Origin: Annona cherimola
Taxonomy: Eukaryota > Streptophyta > Magnoliopsida > Magnoliales > Annonaceae
Length of the DNA stretch: 64,000 nucleotides
Assembly (NCBI GenBank): GCA_030490835.1
Contig: CM059972.1
Span: forward strand, 18,825,764 to 18,889,763
Direction of reading: 5' to 3'
Part shown: in pieces, positions 1 to 12,189 of the stretch
How the letters are laid out: each line of letters opens with the position of its first letter
Position numbering within the stretch: the stretch's first letter is position 1
Program-made: the position numbers and the translations under genes
The notes under the pieces: model-generated
The model's input: the letters and a program-made list of their open reading frames with translations, nothing else
Told to the model about the DNA's origin: nothing
Databases searched by the model: none

Positions 1-690
1 ACATTACGATTATTGTATACTAAAAAATCTTACATACAGTATTTTAGATTGGACTGATTTTAAACTTATCCCACCATAATTTTAAGGTCGGATTGACTAT
101 GGTTTCGTTTTCAAATTGGTTATTTAAATTAATCTTTATATTGTATTTGTAAACTATAATTTTATTTCAAGTTTTGCTTAAAAACATATAATCAAGATGA
201 TAATAATATATTTATGAAATGATTTATTAAATTTACTAAATAATCAATAAATTAAACAAGTTCCTATATATTTAAAGAATATATTTTTGTTTTTTAATAT
301 AGAGCATATATTAAATGTATATTAGTAATTTAAATCAATTCCATCTACATTGAATATAGAACCTACCATATCCTATTTGCGCCGAGTATTTTTTTTACTT
401 ATAATCTCTCATACTCCATGTATATAAAAATATGCACATACTTTGCTCATTGCCCATTTTAAGGTATTTAACAGGTTGATCTACAAGAACCCTATTCGAG
501 TTGCACCCATCCTACACTCATTTTGTTCACGTTTTTTATGTACAGTTATCTAATTTTTGTCTTTACTCATAACTATTCATTACCGTATATATTTAAAAAT
601 TCTCACCTATTTGTTTTGCTGACATGAATAACAAGGAACAGCTATTCGCATGAAATAGTTCCTGCGGTGACAATCCCTGTATTTATTCTG
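1..690. other. AT-rich intergenic DNA, no gene seen
   Basis: About 690 bases of AT-rich sequence with stop codons in all frames. I see no coding stretch, RNA gene or complete repeat boundary here. It is the upstream flank of the SPL2-like gene. Confidence 0.6.
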
Positions 691-691
691 A

Positions 692-830
692 CTCTCTCTC
701 TCTCTCTATTAATTATATTTTTTTTTTTTCTGCTTGCAGCGGAAAAAAGAAAAAAAAAAAGAAAATTGTTCTTGGGCTGAACTCTCGTCGAGGCCTAACT
801 CATATGGGCTCTGATGGAACCGAGCCCAAA
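692..830 (+). promoter_or_regulatory. SPL2-like promoter-proximal region
   Basis: A CT microsatellite (692-707) is followed by a T-rich and an A-rich run. Three site II-type elements then appear close together: TGGGCT at 773-778 and 805-810, and its complement AGCCCA at 823-828. TGGGCY elements are common in promoters of plant genes for housekeeping and organelle functions, which fits the gene downstream. No clear TATA box was seen. Promoter activity is inferred from position and motifs only. Confidence 0.45.
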
Positions 831-966
831 ATGTTCCGGATTAGAGCCAGACGCTGTTTTCATTTTCCATTTCCCTTTTCACTTCCCCCCTGTCTTCCCC
901 AGCAAATTCTCAACTCGCGCTATCGCAGTCCTTCAATTCGCATCATGCACCACCGTTTTCGATGTG

Positions 967-3900
967 ATGTCTGCTCGTGATCAAGCCGCCGCCGCCGCCG
1001 CCCTTGCGCAACTAGCCTTGGCCTATGATGGCGCCATCCTCGGCGTCACCTTCGCCATCGTCGCTGTTCAAACCTGGCTCAAATACCGCAGGTGCTCGCG
1101 AGCTCTCAACCGAATTCGTCGTGCGCCGGCAGTTTGCATCTCTGATCTGCGCTCTCTCCTCGCTATTCCCGAGGCGAGTGACGATTCTGCCGCAGTGACT
1201 GATGGTAAGCTGCTCGTAGTTCGTGGCTATGTAGAAACGAAGTCGGCCGTCGATGGGAATTGGATGAGCCTGAAAGACAACGCTCTCGTTTCCAACGAGT
1301 CTGCCGACGGAGCAGTGATCCTACAGCGCACTCAGACGGTATGCTCTATGCATCATTTTCGAGATTCCGGCAGCAGGAAATCTACGAGTCCAATTTGTTA
1401 ACGAGTAAAAGTTGTCAAGTTAAAACTTTTCAATCAAAAACATTTTACTCTCAATAACTACCCTATTTTTTAATTACTTATCCACATTTTTCTAAAACAA
1501 CTATCTTACTTTTTAATCATTTCTACACAACTACCCACATAACTAACCTGTCTATTTTAACTTTATCCTATTTACTCTTCATCATTCTCTCTATTATATC
1601 ACATCAGTTGACAACTTCTACTCTCTACAACTTTTCATCAAAAGTTTTATTCATTCCCAAACACACCCTATATAAAATTACAGCTGCGAATAGAAAGAGC
1701 GAATGGAACTATCATAATCGTGACCATCTGTTTAAAATTCTGAACATATAATTGGTCGATATGCATTGCCTTCTTCCACTTTAGGTCCATTAGGTCCATC
1801 AAATAAAGAAAAATGGAAATGGAGAGGTGGTTAAGTAGTAATACACTTAAATTTTTTTTTTTTGAAAAAAGTAGTAACACACTTCATCTCGAGTTTTCTT
1901 TAGTTCTGGTCATTTGCAAAGGAAGTCAGTTCCATTTTCATTTCTGGTTTTGTAAATTGCTCAACTTTGTAAAATTCCAGTGCAACTTGGTTTGAAAGAT
2001 TTAATTTGCTTTGGAATGCAACCACCAGGGCATTTCATTTTGCAACCATTTGTAATACAGGTCATTACCTAAAAAACGACATGACTTTTCGTTACACGGT
2101 GTTCAGTTTGAATTTGTAACACATTCAAGTGTTACAGGGTGTTCAGATTGGCATTTGAGAAGAGCTTCCACTGTCAGTTGTAGTAATTTGTGATTCTGAA
2201 TGGATGCAGTGTTTGTATAATGAATCGAGGGGTCTATTTGGGTGGACTTCTGATCTGCACAGTCTATTTGCAAAAACATGGAAGGAGCATGAATCCACTT
2301 CAATGAGAACAGTAAATTCTTTTTCCATCTCTTTCTCGCTTATTTCCATACTGTGCTCCATTCTTGTCATCATCATCACCATATAGCTGTTTCCCACCTA
2401 TGAGTCAGTTGCATGGATTTTGTTGTGTCATTTTGGATGGCCATGAACTATGTTCTCAGTAATTTTAATGTCATCATGTATTTTTTGACTACTACTACCT
2501 ACAATGTGTCCCATTGCCCTATTTATTTTTTTAAATTTCAGTTTTGAAATTATTGTATGTCATATTATAGCAGTATCTTCTAGCATGAAGATTTTCTTAA
2601 GATTCTGCTGGGAATTATTAATTGGTGGGAATGGAATGGTTTTTGAAAAGTAGGAGAGTGATGTGATAGACAGGGTTAAAGCGATAATAAAGTTATAGAT
2701 AGGGTAGTTGTGTGGAAAGATATAAGGAAAATGATGGAAATATAAGGATAATGTCAAATCATAAGAGAGAAGAAGTGAGAAATGTGCTTTCCATTCCGTT
2801 TCCACCACTTTTAATGCGAAATGTTCCTTTATTGTATGTCACATTATAGTAGTGTCTTCTAGCATGAAGATTTTCTCAAGGTTCTCTTGGTTTGTGGCAG
2901 TTTAAGTTTGACTGGCTACTAACAAAGAGAAATTCTGGATAAAACAGAATAAGAAAGAGATCATGTACCTTAATGGATAAGTTTATTGCCATGTATAAGA
3001 AGGAGATCATATACCTTAATGGATAAGTTTATTTCCATGTAAATTTCGTTCTACTTGATCCCTCTTTCATAGCCACAAATCTTTCTTGCTTAAGAATGGA
3101 AGTCTTTCTTCTCTTACACTGATCAAATGCTTCATTGCATCTGGGATGCACCATCTGTTTCTCAACAATGCCTTTTATGTTTTTGAGCCAGTTGCATTCC
3201 ACTGGATAGGAATCAAAGAGATCATAATCTAAACGCTCAATCAAGAAAGGTTTATAAAAAATTTGTTTACTTCGCCATTTGGACTGCATGTGTGGCAAGA
3301 CCAACATTCTTATATTACATAATCGAAGAAACATTCCGTCCAAAGTTCCAACTATCATTGGCAAACATTTAGATTTAGGGTGTGTTTGGGAATGAATAAA
3401 ACTTTTGATGAAAAGTTTTGGAGAGTAAAAGTTGTTAAATGATGTGATATGATGAGGATAATGATGAAGAGTAAAAATGATAAAGTTAAAATAGATAGGT
3501 TAATTGTGTGGGTAGTTGTGTAGAAATGATTGAAAAGTAGGGTAGTTGTATAGAAAAATGTGAAAAAACGATTAAAAATATGATAGTTGTAGAGAGTGAA
3601 AAGTTTTAGATTGAAAAGTTTTAAGATGACATTTTTTACTCATTGCCAAACACATCCTTAGGCAAAAAATTTGTAGGAGATATCTGATAAAATGGGCATT
3701 GCTTAACAAGTTTGAAGTGCGCTATGAGCTAACACATCAATGGTTATGGTTGCGTTTCTAATGTGCTCCCAAAATGTGATTGTCCATCAAATGGTTGATT
3801 TGGAGCTAATAAGTGGCCCGTCAAGAATTGCAAACTCACAATGATCTAGCTGGTTATTCCAACTTTCAGACTTGGTGATTTTATTTTATTTTTGTCTTTA

Positions 3901-6560
3901 ATGATTTGGTGATATTAATCAAAGAGAAATGGATAATAATCATTGAAAATTTAATGAAATTCTCTCCCCCGAATTACTGTCTAGAGAGAAACTCATTAGA
4001 AACTATTAGCTGGTCATCCCTAGTTGAGTGATATAATCATGTCATGACACAAATCTTACACATTTCATTTGTTACAACATGTTGAACTGAGGCTTGTCTC
4101 TTATTGCATCATAATTATGTACTGTTCTTAAGGTTTATCATTGCCATATTTCAGGTTCCATTTGTTCTTATTGAAAGAAGTTTTTGGCGGAGGGCTGGTT
4201 ATGTTGTTGTTAACTTGGACAAGTCAACCCAACCTTTGCCTCTTACAACAGTTTATCATCAGTTGCATCCTGTGGAAGCTTCACCATACACAATCTACCA
4301 AGCTATTTTTGGTTGTGGATACCCTGTAAGTTCCATCGAAGATCTCTATTTCTTTACCTGATTGCGATAAGGGAGGTGAAATTTTCAATGTTGCAATCTG
4401 CTTGTTGATGAGTGGGCCATTTATGCATGTGGAAACCACTAATTGGATGGTTAATATTCTAATCAGAAAGGAATGCTGTGAACGATCATATTATTGATCT
4501 CACTGCCAGAAAACAGCTCTGGAGTACAGAAAGTTGGACCAATCTACTTTTCCCCTGGCTAACAAAAAGGCGATGATTTCATTTCGAGAATGAACACCAT
4601 ATCCTTAATTCTGTGTCATTCACAAAGTCCTTTCTGTTCTTGAAGGTCGGTCTGTTGGATGAAGAAAAGATTCTTCCACTTGGTAAGCATATAACTGCAA
4701 TTGGCATTTGTAGGTTGAAGGATGGAGTTCCAGAGATTAAGTCCTGCAAGGAGCTTCCCTATTTCCTGTAAGAGCCCTGTAATAATCTCACCCATGTTTT
4801 CATGTCATATTCTCAATATTCAACATGCATTTGGACTGATTATTGTTGGTTTACAAAATGTAGTACACTTTTGAATAGCCTGTTAAGTCAAGGATTCATC
4901 GTGGTGAGATATTAGAGATTTTCTACATCCTGATCTGACTTATGACAATAAGGCAAGAAAGTCAAGTATTGATGATGTATTGGGGGGACCTGGTAATTCG
5001 ATATTCTGAAACCGCATAGTGGATTTCCTGTGCAATGGTGCTCTATTAATGCTGAAGAAGTTAGGCAGAACATTCAATAATCATGGTGGCAGCCTACCCT
5101 TGTCCATGCCCAGTCATTAAGAGGCTATTCACAGTGAGAGTATTGTTTGAAAAACAACCTTGATTCCTGTTTGAACTTCATGTTATTCTGACATCCGTGC
5201 TCTGTTGGGTTTCTTTCTACCTTCCTTGTGGCTGAAGATGTCAGTGTTCTTTTGTATTTCCTTCCATTTTCCTCCAGACATTGGGGAACTCATGCATTCA
5301 CTGATGTTCTCTGTTATTTGCAGTGTTTTTCCTTTTTGTTTGATAATTTGGATCGCTTTTTGCTATGCAGGTCGAACTTGACAAAGGATCAGATGGAGGC
5401 AGATCTTGGCATGACTACCAACATTCTGTTTTGGGGTGGTATCCTTCTTGGCACATTCTCATTTGGCATATTGGGCTACTCTATCATCAGGTATACTGGT
5501 GAAATTTCACTTGAGTGCTTGGTCATTCTCAATTTCCCATGATAAAAAAGCATACAATCTTTACTAATTAGAGACAAATAAAGGGGTGAAAATTGTAGTC
5601 ATCCAATGGTTGGGAGCCATATAACTTATGATTTGTTCATGGGTTTAATCCAATGAAAAGTGGCTGTGTTGTAAGTTTGGTTCACTATCTAAGGGGAAAG
5701 CCTTTCTTAAAAATTGGAAAAAAAAAAATCCTTCACAAGGACAAACTAAATTTGGTGAACGTCCTATAGATGAAGATAGTGGACCATAGATCCAATCCTG
5801 TTTCCATTGAAAGTTGTTTCATGGAGTTGTCACTGTTGATATCATAGCACTGACTGTACACCACATGACCACAATAAGCTTTTGATGGCAAGCCTAGGAT
5901 ATTCAGTCTTGATGATTTTAGTTTACTTCAACAATGTGAGGCCAGTAATGAGTTGCTTGGATTTTTCCACCTCGATGCCACTCATTTGTGTTTATTTGGA
6001 TCAGATGCATTATGGCATATAATTCCAGTGCAAAAAATGGATGCAAAAGTCATTAGGAAAAAAATCTTGATTATGACCATGTTGTTAGCCTGTTCTATGA
6101 ATTGCTAACATATACACTTGGTCGTTATAGTTTTTTCCTATAAATAACAACTAGTAATGATCATAACGTGGTTCTGTTAGCTGAGACAATGTTACGCTAA
6201 CTAGGACTTTTTTTTTTTTTTTTTTTTGCTGAAGTTTTATACTAGCTGACACAATCATGAGCTTCTTTTGATCTTAGGAACTGGTCTAGATGGAAAGAAT
6301 GGCGTCGGCAGAGGCAACAGTCTGATCAGCCACCAACTGATGCTACGGCAGAAGTTAACCCAGAGGATGAGTCTGGAGATCTTCCTGATGGCGAATTATG
6401 TGTTATTTGTCTGATGAACCGAAGGCGATCGGCATTTGTTCCTTGTGGCCATCTCGTTTGCTGTCCGAGATGTGCAATGTCAGTGGAACGTGATATCAAC
6501 CCCAAATGCCCTGTTTGCAGGCAGAGGATACGGACTTCCATGAGAATATATGCCGGTTGA
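967..6560 (+). CDS. SPL2: SPL2-like RING E3 ubiquitin ligase (MULAN/SP1 family), six exons
   Basis: Exons 967-1338, 2210-2311, 4155-4325, 4646-4767, 5371-5490 and 6278-6560 join with consistent phases and GT-AG introns into 389 residues. An N-terminal membrane segment lies at about residues 16-38. The middle is a GIDE/E3Ub-type domain (about 90-255). A second membrane segment follows (about 274-295). The C-terminal C3HC4 RING has C337, C340, C352, H354, C357/358, C361, C373 and C376, and the chain ends 13 residues after the last cysteine. From memory the whole length matches Arabidopsis SP1-like protein 2 better than SP1. SP1 ubiquitinates chloroplast outer-envelope import components, so this protein probably sits in a plastid or other organelle outer membrane with its RING in the cytosol. 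The start at 967 is chosen over an in-frame ATG at 814 because family similarity begins there. Exons 1, 2, 3 and the RING exon are certain; the membrane location is inferred. Confidence 0.9.
1386..1668 (-). mobile_element. Tourist-like MITE, intron 1 copy
   Basis: About 283 bases, 5' end decayed and 3' end intact (CCAAACACACCC then TAT). It is related over its whole length to the intact copies at 3378, 29993 and 31389. It begins about 48 bases after the exon 1 donor of the SPL2-like gene. Confidence 0.7.
2551..2885. repeat. MITE-like insert between 56-bp direct repeats
   Basis: 2551-2606 and 2830-2885 are near-identical direct repeats (about 56 bases, a handful of differences). The intervening 223 bases have imperfect inverted ends (GGTGGGAATGGAATGG against CCATTCCGTTTCCACC) and resemble a MITE. 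It lies in intron 2 of the SPL2-like gene. A duplication of the locus that picked up an insertion, or a local tandem duplication, would both explain it. Confidence 0.5.
2955..3041. repeat. Tandem duplication of about 43 bp
   Basis: Two adjacent units share the core ACCTTAATGGATAAGTTTAT, in intron 2 of the SPL2-like gene. They differ at a few positions. Confidence 0.75.
3378..3657 (+). mobile_element. Tourist-like (PIF/Harbinger-type) MITE, intact
   Basis: 280 bases with terminal inverted repeats GGGTGTGTTTGG / CCAAACACATCC. A perfect 3-bp target duplication TTA flanks it (3375-3377, 3658-3660). There is no coding capacity. The TIR and TWA target are typical of Tourist-like elements. It lies in intron 2 of the SPL2-like gene. 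Confidence 0.85.
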
Positions 6561-7342
6561 ATCATGTGCTGTTCCATGATTCAGTATTGGAATTCCTTGT
6601 AAAGTAACCTTCCCTGGTCTCTTATCAGTGGTCTGGTTTGTTTAGTTTTTTGTCTTTTTTTGGCAGTTCAAATTGGCCTTTTCCGTCCTCTTCTATACTG
6701 CAACGTCTTTTTAATCATCATGCAATGAAAATGATTGAGAGCCTCAAGAACTTGCGATTCTACCATTCAGTCTTCAGCCTTGTGCCCATAAAAAAGCCAC
6801 CAACGGTTGTAGATCGTGTATTTTGAGGGATGCGGATTAGAAAATTAGGGCAGCGGACACACTGTTCTTGCATGACAGTCGTGTGTTGAGTAGTACTCTC
6901 ATCATGACAGATAAGAAAAGTATCTTTAGCATATTAACCAATGTAACGTGTCATTTAACAATCGTAACTGTCACACAAGAACAATGTGTATGCTTTCTAC
7001 ATCCAATACAGGAGAGTGGGAGTGGCAGGGCAGCGTGCCCTGATCCCCTTGGAATAGTAGGGCCCCTGGTCTATCCCGCATTCGTATCTTAACGCCAATG
7101 CAAAACATACGCTTTTTTTTTTTTTCTTTCTCTTTTCGTGTTCCTGAAGAGAATGCATAACCTATGCATCGAATTCACGTAAAGCTGGGCAAAAAGGCCT
7201 GTTCCCGTTGAGAGGACTGGTACAAAGTTTGACAGCCTACGCCAATTTTATTTATGATATGCACACTCTTCTCAGATCTTATTCTACGTACAGATGTATG
7301 GATTTTTGCATGAGGATAATTGGCGAATGATCAAAAGAACCA
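6561..7342. other. Convergent intergenic region and 3' flanks
   Basis: Holds the 3' flanks of two genes that face each other: the SPL2-like gene (plus) and NSP1 (minus). T-rich runs are present. I see no further gene, although several short open frames occur by chance. Confidence 0.6.
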
Positions 7343-8944
7343 TTAGCTTCTCTCCTTGGGCAGCTTCCACAGCGAGCAGAAGGAGACTGGCTGCCCTTTC
7401 CAACACAACCAAATGCAGCCTTCTCCTCTTTCCTCTGTTCTCATCTCCCAATTGCTATCATATTTCCTCAGCAACGCCTTCCCGCCTTCGTTTGCCTCCT
7501 CCCCAAAACCCTCCCCCACAAAACCCAACCCACTCATCCTGTCGCTCCATCTCCCCTTCCCCTCGTTCATCTCTGCTGTGCTTGCCAGTGCTGTTGCTGC
7601 CTCCCCTTCCATCACTCTCCTCTCCTCGCACTCCCTCCCCTTGAAGGCAGCGCTCGTGGAGTCCAAAAACTTCCACAGGAACTCGACCCTCCGTGGAAAA
7701 CTCGTTGCGAAATCTCCACAGCTGTAGCAGCTGCAGTCCCCTTCGTTCTCAGTTAGAACCATCAGATCAGGCTCAAGATCCCTTATGCACTTGAGGAACT
7801 CCGTCCGCTTATCTGGCTCCTCATGTGGTAACTGATGGAGACGGAACTGGGCACAGACGATCACTGTCTCCTCCTGACGAGGGGCGATGCAGAGCATCTG
7901 GGGTGTCAGAACGTGCAAGGGCTGGTTCGTAATGCAATCGATCCTGAGGTTAAGGTCGATGCTTTTGGCGAACCCAAGGAGGCGCGAGGAGTAGTCATAA
8001 CCAGGCGGACCAGCGGAGAACGAAGCAGGATTTTCAGCAGCGGCAACGATGGTGAGGCGAACAAGGGGCGGCGGGCCGCTGGGACGGCGGGTGAGGGATT
8101 CCAGCAGCGTTGGCCACTGAACACCGTGGGAGACGCCGATGTCTAGGATGTGTAGGTTGCGCCGGAGATTACTGTCTGCGCTCAGAGCTTGCAGTATGGA
8201 CGCATTGGCAAGCGAGTTCGGGAAAGAGAACCAGGGGCTGACCTCGTGGAATCTGATAAGAGAGGTTTGAAACAGGCGTCGCTCGGTCGAGGCGAACGTT
8301 GGGGGGGCGACGCTGGTGCTGCCCCTGGTGGGGATCGACACAGAGGATGAGAGGTATCGGGTCAAGGAATGGAGGCCATGAGCAACAAGTCGGTGGTTGG
8401 CGTCGCCAGAAACCGAGGAAAGCTCGTAGAGAACAAAGAGGAGGTGCTGGACGCGCGAGAAGTCGCCAGCCGCAATCGCCACGGCGCAGGGGTTGAGCAG
8501 ATGTTCCGCCCACCGCACGTCCTTATGCGCGGTGTTGTTGTGGGATTGATTGCTGTTCGACCTGGAAAGCGCTTTTTTCGTGGTGGCGACAGGTTTTCTC
8601 GTTGCTCCCTGCACTTTGACGTCGTCGCCGTTGTCGTCTTCGCCGTCTGCCTCGGTCTGGTTCCTGGGATGCCGTTGATTCGTTGTTTGCTGGAGGGAGC
8701 TTTGGGACGGTTTGCGTTTCTTTGGCTGTTCGGACGGGGCGGGTAGATCGGGGAGGATGGTGGGAGAGCTGTTCAGGGAAGACGCGTCGATCAGATCCTG
8801 TTCCCACCATTGGTAGTCAATGATCTCATCGCAGTTGTAAGGATCATCAAAGAAGGATGGGATCGACGAGAAGGAGTGTTCGAGCCAGCCAATGACGTGC
8901 TCAGCGTTTGGGGGGTTCACATCAGGCCCTCCTTCCAACGGCAT
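7343..8944 (-). CDS. NSP1: GRAS transcription factor NSP1 (Nodulation Signaling Pathway 1)
   Basis: A single uninterrupted reading frame of 533 residues, near the length of legume NSP1 proteins. The N-terminus carries the family's acidic/aromatic segment (about 15-50: GWLEHSFSSIPSFFDDPYN), then a low-complexity basic/acidic linker (70-140). The GRAS domain follows: leucine-rich region with RWAEHLLNPCA (about 144), the VHIID-equivalent LHILDIGVSHGVQW (264-277), a PFYRE-like region (about 310-400) and a C-terminal SAW segment with SNWEM and WKGQPVSFCSLWK (about 498-528). NSP1 works with NSP2 in the nucleus. It activates nodulation genes in legumes and, in plants generally, strigolactone biosynthesis and mycorrhizal responses. 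Being intronless is normal for GRAS genes. The identification rests on my recall of the Medicago protein, to which it aligns throughout. The coding frame is certain and the ortholog call strong. Confidence 0.93.
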   Translation of the reverse strand: MPLEGGPDVNPPNAEHVIGWLEHSFSSIPSFFDDPYNCDEIIDYQWWEQDLIDASSLNSSPTILPDLPAPSEQPKKRKPSQSSLQQTTNQRHPRNQTEADGEDDNGDDVKVQGATRKPVATTKKALSRSNSNQSHNNTAHKDVRWAEHLLNPCAVAIAAGDFSRVQHLLFVLYELSSVSGDANHRLVAHGLHSLTRYLSSSVSIPTRGSTSVAPPTFASTERRLFQTSLIRFHEVSPWFSFPNSLANASILQALSADSNLRRNLHILDIGVSHGVQWPTLLESLTRRPSGPPPLVRLTIVAAAENPASFSAGPPGYDYSSRLLGFAKSIDLNLRIDCITNQPLHVLTPQMLCIAPRQEETVIVCAQFRLHQLPHEEPDKRTEFLKCIRDLEPDLMVLTENEGDCSCYSCGDFATSFPRRVEFLWKFLDSTSAAFKGRECEERRVMEGEAATALASTAEMNEGKGRWSDRMSGLGFVGEGFGEEANEGGKALLRKYDSNWEMRTEERGEGCIWLCWKGQPVSFCSLWKLPKERS

Positions 8945-9009
8945 GGCTCTTGGATGGGGGTTTTAGGCTTTTTGCTATGGCAGGGAGGAAAACAGATTGC
9001 GAGTTGTAC

Positions 9010-9017
9010 TTTTTATA
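9010..9017 (-). promoter_or_regulatory. TATA box of NSP1
   Basis: Reads TATAAAAA on the minus strand, 66 bases upstream of the NSP1 start codon. That spacing implies a leader of roughly 35 bases. The call is based on motif and position. Confidence 0.6.
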
Positions 9018-10429
9018 CACACAGGCTGAGCTTTTTGCAACATGAATCCCTGACTATATGTAATCTGGTGGCCGCGCATGCCTCTGAAAGTTGAAATTGT
9101 GGGATCATCATAATTTTCATGCCAATCCACCACCTTGGAAATTGTCCACGCGTTGATGGTCGAGATCTGAGAATTTGGCTATAGCCTCCCTGTAATTTTC
9201 TATGTAACGCTGGTGGGATTTGGAGATGAGAAAGATGGTAAGTAGAAGAGACGATGGAGGGCATTTTCGTCGGTTGGTGTTGTTGGACACGTTTGGAAGG
9301 TGCGTCGTCGTTATCGTCGTTGCACCAACGATTTTTGTTTCCTTTGTTTATTGGGCATCCAAATGACGATTTGCTAGAGGCGGGAGAAATCACACCCGTG
9401 GACCGAGGGCCGATTCAGAAAAACGATCATCTGGATCTCAAACAACGAGCATCTGAAATAGTGGACCATCCAACAAACAGAGGGACCCAACGTGAGTCTG
9501 GGTTGGCCCCAAAATCCGTTCCGATCCTTCAAATCCACATTTCGGTTCCATGCAACCACTGGTTCCTAACAAAGATCAGAGATTCATAGCTGTGCGTTGA
9601 TGAGCCTGCCTGGTATTCCATACTAAATCCATATGCTGGGGGTTGCATTTTCGTTTAGACGGATCCGAAATTCATTGTAGGATACGATGGGTGTTTTTGT
9701 ATGGCCTGGATGTGAGGTGGAGACGTCTACACTCTGACGTTTTCAATGGCCATTTGATGGAAGCCATGTTAGCAATGGGACGGGTGGTTTTTGTTTTATT
9801 TTATTTTTGAGACCTGCGAGGCAGTTTCTGATTCCTCCTCGCCGGAGCACATGGCTGGCGCACTCAAAAAATAAATGGCAAGGCACGGAAATAATGTGGT
9901 CGGTAGGACGCCTCTCGCGGTCTCGCCTCCGCTGCAATCCGCATGCGTCGTCAGCACTCGGCACCATGCCCTGCCATTTTTGCTAATCCCGCCCTGGAAC
10001 AGCTTTCGGGAGTACAGAAATTGTATGTAAAAAAAAAAAAAAATTTAAAAAAATTTATGTTTTAAATGAATGATATGAAAAAAACAGGATGACTTTTTGT
10101 GAGTAAAAACAAAAAAGACGTCAGGAACTTTTTTGTTCTGCCAAGTATGTTTGAATGAAGCGCGGTGGTTTCATACGGCCGTCTGATTTTTTTATTTTTA
10201 TTTTTAAATAGAGGTATTAGCCTTACCTAAAATGCATTCCATGTGAATCTTGACAAAAAAAATTTCATTTAATTGACATTTTTTATATTTTACCAAATAA
10301 GTAGGGATGCATATATCTATAAACAATTTAGAAACAAAGATATATTTTTAGAGCGTTAAAAAAACAATCTAACGGCTCTTTTTTCAATGAACTTTATGAT
10401 ATTATAACTACATTCAGCATAGTGAGGAA
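9018..10429. other. Intergenic DNA upstream of NSP1
   Basis: The first kilobase is less AT-rich than the rest and probably contains NSP1 regulatory sequence. From about 10030 it becomes AT-rich with A runs. Short open frames occur on both strands, but none shows a recognisable motif. Confidence 0.5.
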
Positions 10430-11924
10430 CCGGGACGGGTCGAAGTGTACCCAACCCTAATCCTATATTTAAAAATTGTGTTTAATTCTTAATTTTATAC
10501 CAGGTTAAGATAATGTCGATTTGATTTTTATTTTTTTAGTAGGTTTCGGCGTATATTTTAGGCCGGTATCGGGACAACAAATCAGACTAAAAATGCGAGT
10601 TAAGTAGGTTGGTTTTAAAATTTTATGAACCTATCAAGTAAAACATTATTACTTAATAAAATATGAATATTATAACAAGTTAACGAAACATACCTCATTC
10701 AGAATTTTATTCACGACTTAAATAACCAATAATTTCTTCAACTCATTTATTGACCTTTGTATTTTATCTTCAACGAAAATAATATCGATGTCACATTTGG
10801 AATTAAAATAAAAATTGCTTCAATATATAGTATGATAACAGTTATACCTGAAAAGTGCAAAGAACATTGATAGTACTTTCTATTTTGTTTTGAAATTGTT
10901 CAGAATGCATAACCTGAATAACACTTATGCAAATGCAATAAATAAAACAAAACCATGTACAATGATTCTTTCCGTTACAATTGGGAACACATATTTGCAC
11001 ATAATAAACACAAATCACAACCAATTTAATCAGTAGCATAAGTCATTCATCTATCATCAAAAGAAATTTAAAGTTTACCAAACACATGTGAACTGCACAT
11101 AGTTGTCCAATTTATAAAATTTAAACAACTCTATTTCTATTAAACATGTTCATCAATATTCAAAAATATATATTTGAAGTAATCAAGCAAATAATAAGAT
11201 TATGTAGACATAACATTTGAAAATTTCCAATCACAAATAATTAAAATTCAAACGCAGAACATTTGCAGCAATAAATCATCTACAGTGTATCATTCATAGC
11301 AATATTATAAAACATTCATATTTTAACATTCAAAAGTTGAATTTTGTTTCCTACTTACTGCAAAAATGCAAAATACAAGCCCCATAGTAGTTGTTGCCTA
11401 TCTAAAATCACTGATGAAAATCGATGTCTAAAATTACTGCCAGAATCGCTATTGTGGGTGGAAACAGGGGAGATGAACAAATGACGAGAAGGGAAAAGGA
11501 AAAAGTGAAATAAAAAAAAGGAGAAATGGAATACTGAAGTCGTTGCCGGATTGGAGGAGCTTACCGCAACACCAAAGACAAAGCAGATTTGGTGCCGAAG
11601 AAGAAGAGCTTGCTACCAACCTAGAGACGAAGCTGTGGACCGGAGACGATGTTAGAGAAGAGGTGCCGACAAATCTATGTGGGGTGCATTGTGGTTGGTG
11701 AGAGAGAGGCACGACAATTCTGCACGTGGTGTGATGAGAAGAATGAGAGCAATAAGGTTAGGGTATTTAGTTTTAGGCTTTCTTATAGATGCAAGGCATG
11801 CAGGTATAAGGAGGTATGGGGTCCAGCCGGTTCGCCTCGACTCGGAAGTTCAAAAAATTTTAATATTTCTGACCTGCCCCAATGCAAAACAGGGTTGGTC
11901 GACCTCCCTCGATTTCCACCCCTA
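10430..11924. mobile_element. Possible non-autonomous hAT-type element
   Basis: The right end reads CGATTTCCACCCCTA, the complement of a TAGGGGTG-type hAT terminus, with GGTCGACC-type subterminal motifs. The left end is weaker (TAGTGAGGAACCGGGACGGG) with the same subterminal GGGTCGA style. No convincing 8-bp target duplication was found. The interior (11440-11800) is less AT-rich and purine-rich, possibly captured sequence. The element is inferred from similarity of its ends to the copies at 14844 and 46924. Confidence 0.35.
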
Positions 11925-12189
11925 ACTATTAGCAACATTTCTTTTTTACTGTTATTGTTTGATTATTAATCATTATTCCTCGTTTTTTTATTAGAGTTCT
12001 ATTCTATTAAAATGATTTTCTATTTCGGTACTATCATTTTTCAAAAAATATTTTGCTGTTGATTAGCACTACTTATATATATAAAAATATAAAGAAATAA
12101 AACCATTCAAATGCAGTCCATATGTACTATAATTACGGAGCATTCCGTTACAAAATGAGCTTCACACACATCAAAATACTATAATGCTT

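Noticed and set aside
814..966. In-frame N-terminal extension of the SPL2-like protein from an ATG at 814
   Set aside because: Family similarity starts at the ATG at 967, and the extension is Phe/Pro-rich without a recognisable targeting peptide. It is more likely leader sequence.
3029..3364. Open frame of 111 codons on the minus strand in intron 2 of the SPL2-like gene
   Set aside because: No recognised motif. Could be a decayed retrocopy, but I could not name a parent.
7356..8810. Several open frames overlapping NSP1 in other frames
   Set aside because: Shadows caused by the GC-rich coding sequence of NSP1; low-complexity products.
9013..9393. Open frame of 126 codons upstream of NSP1
   Set aside because: No motif, and it overlaps the NSP1 promoter. 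Chance frame in a less AT-rich stretch.
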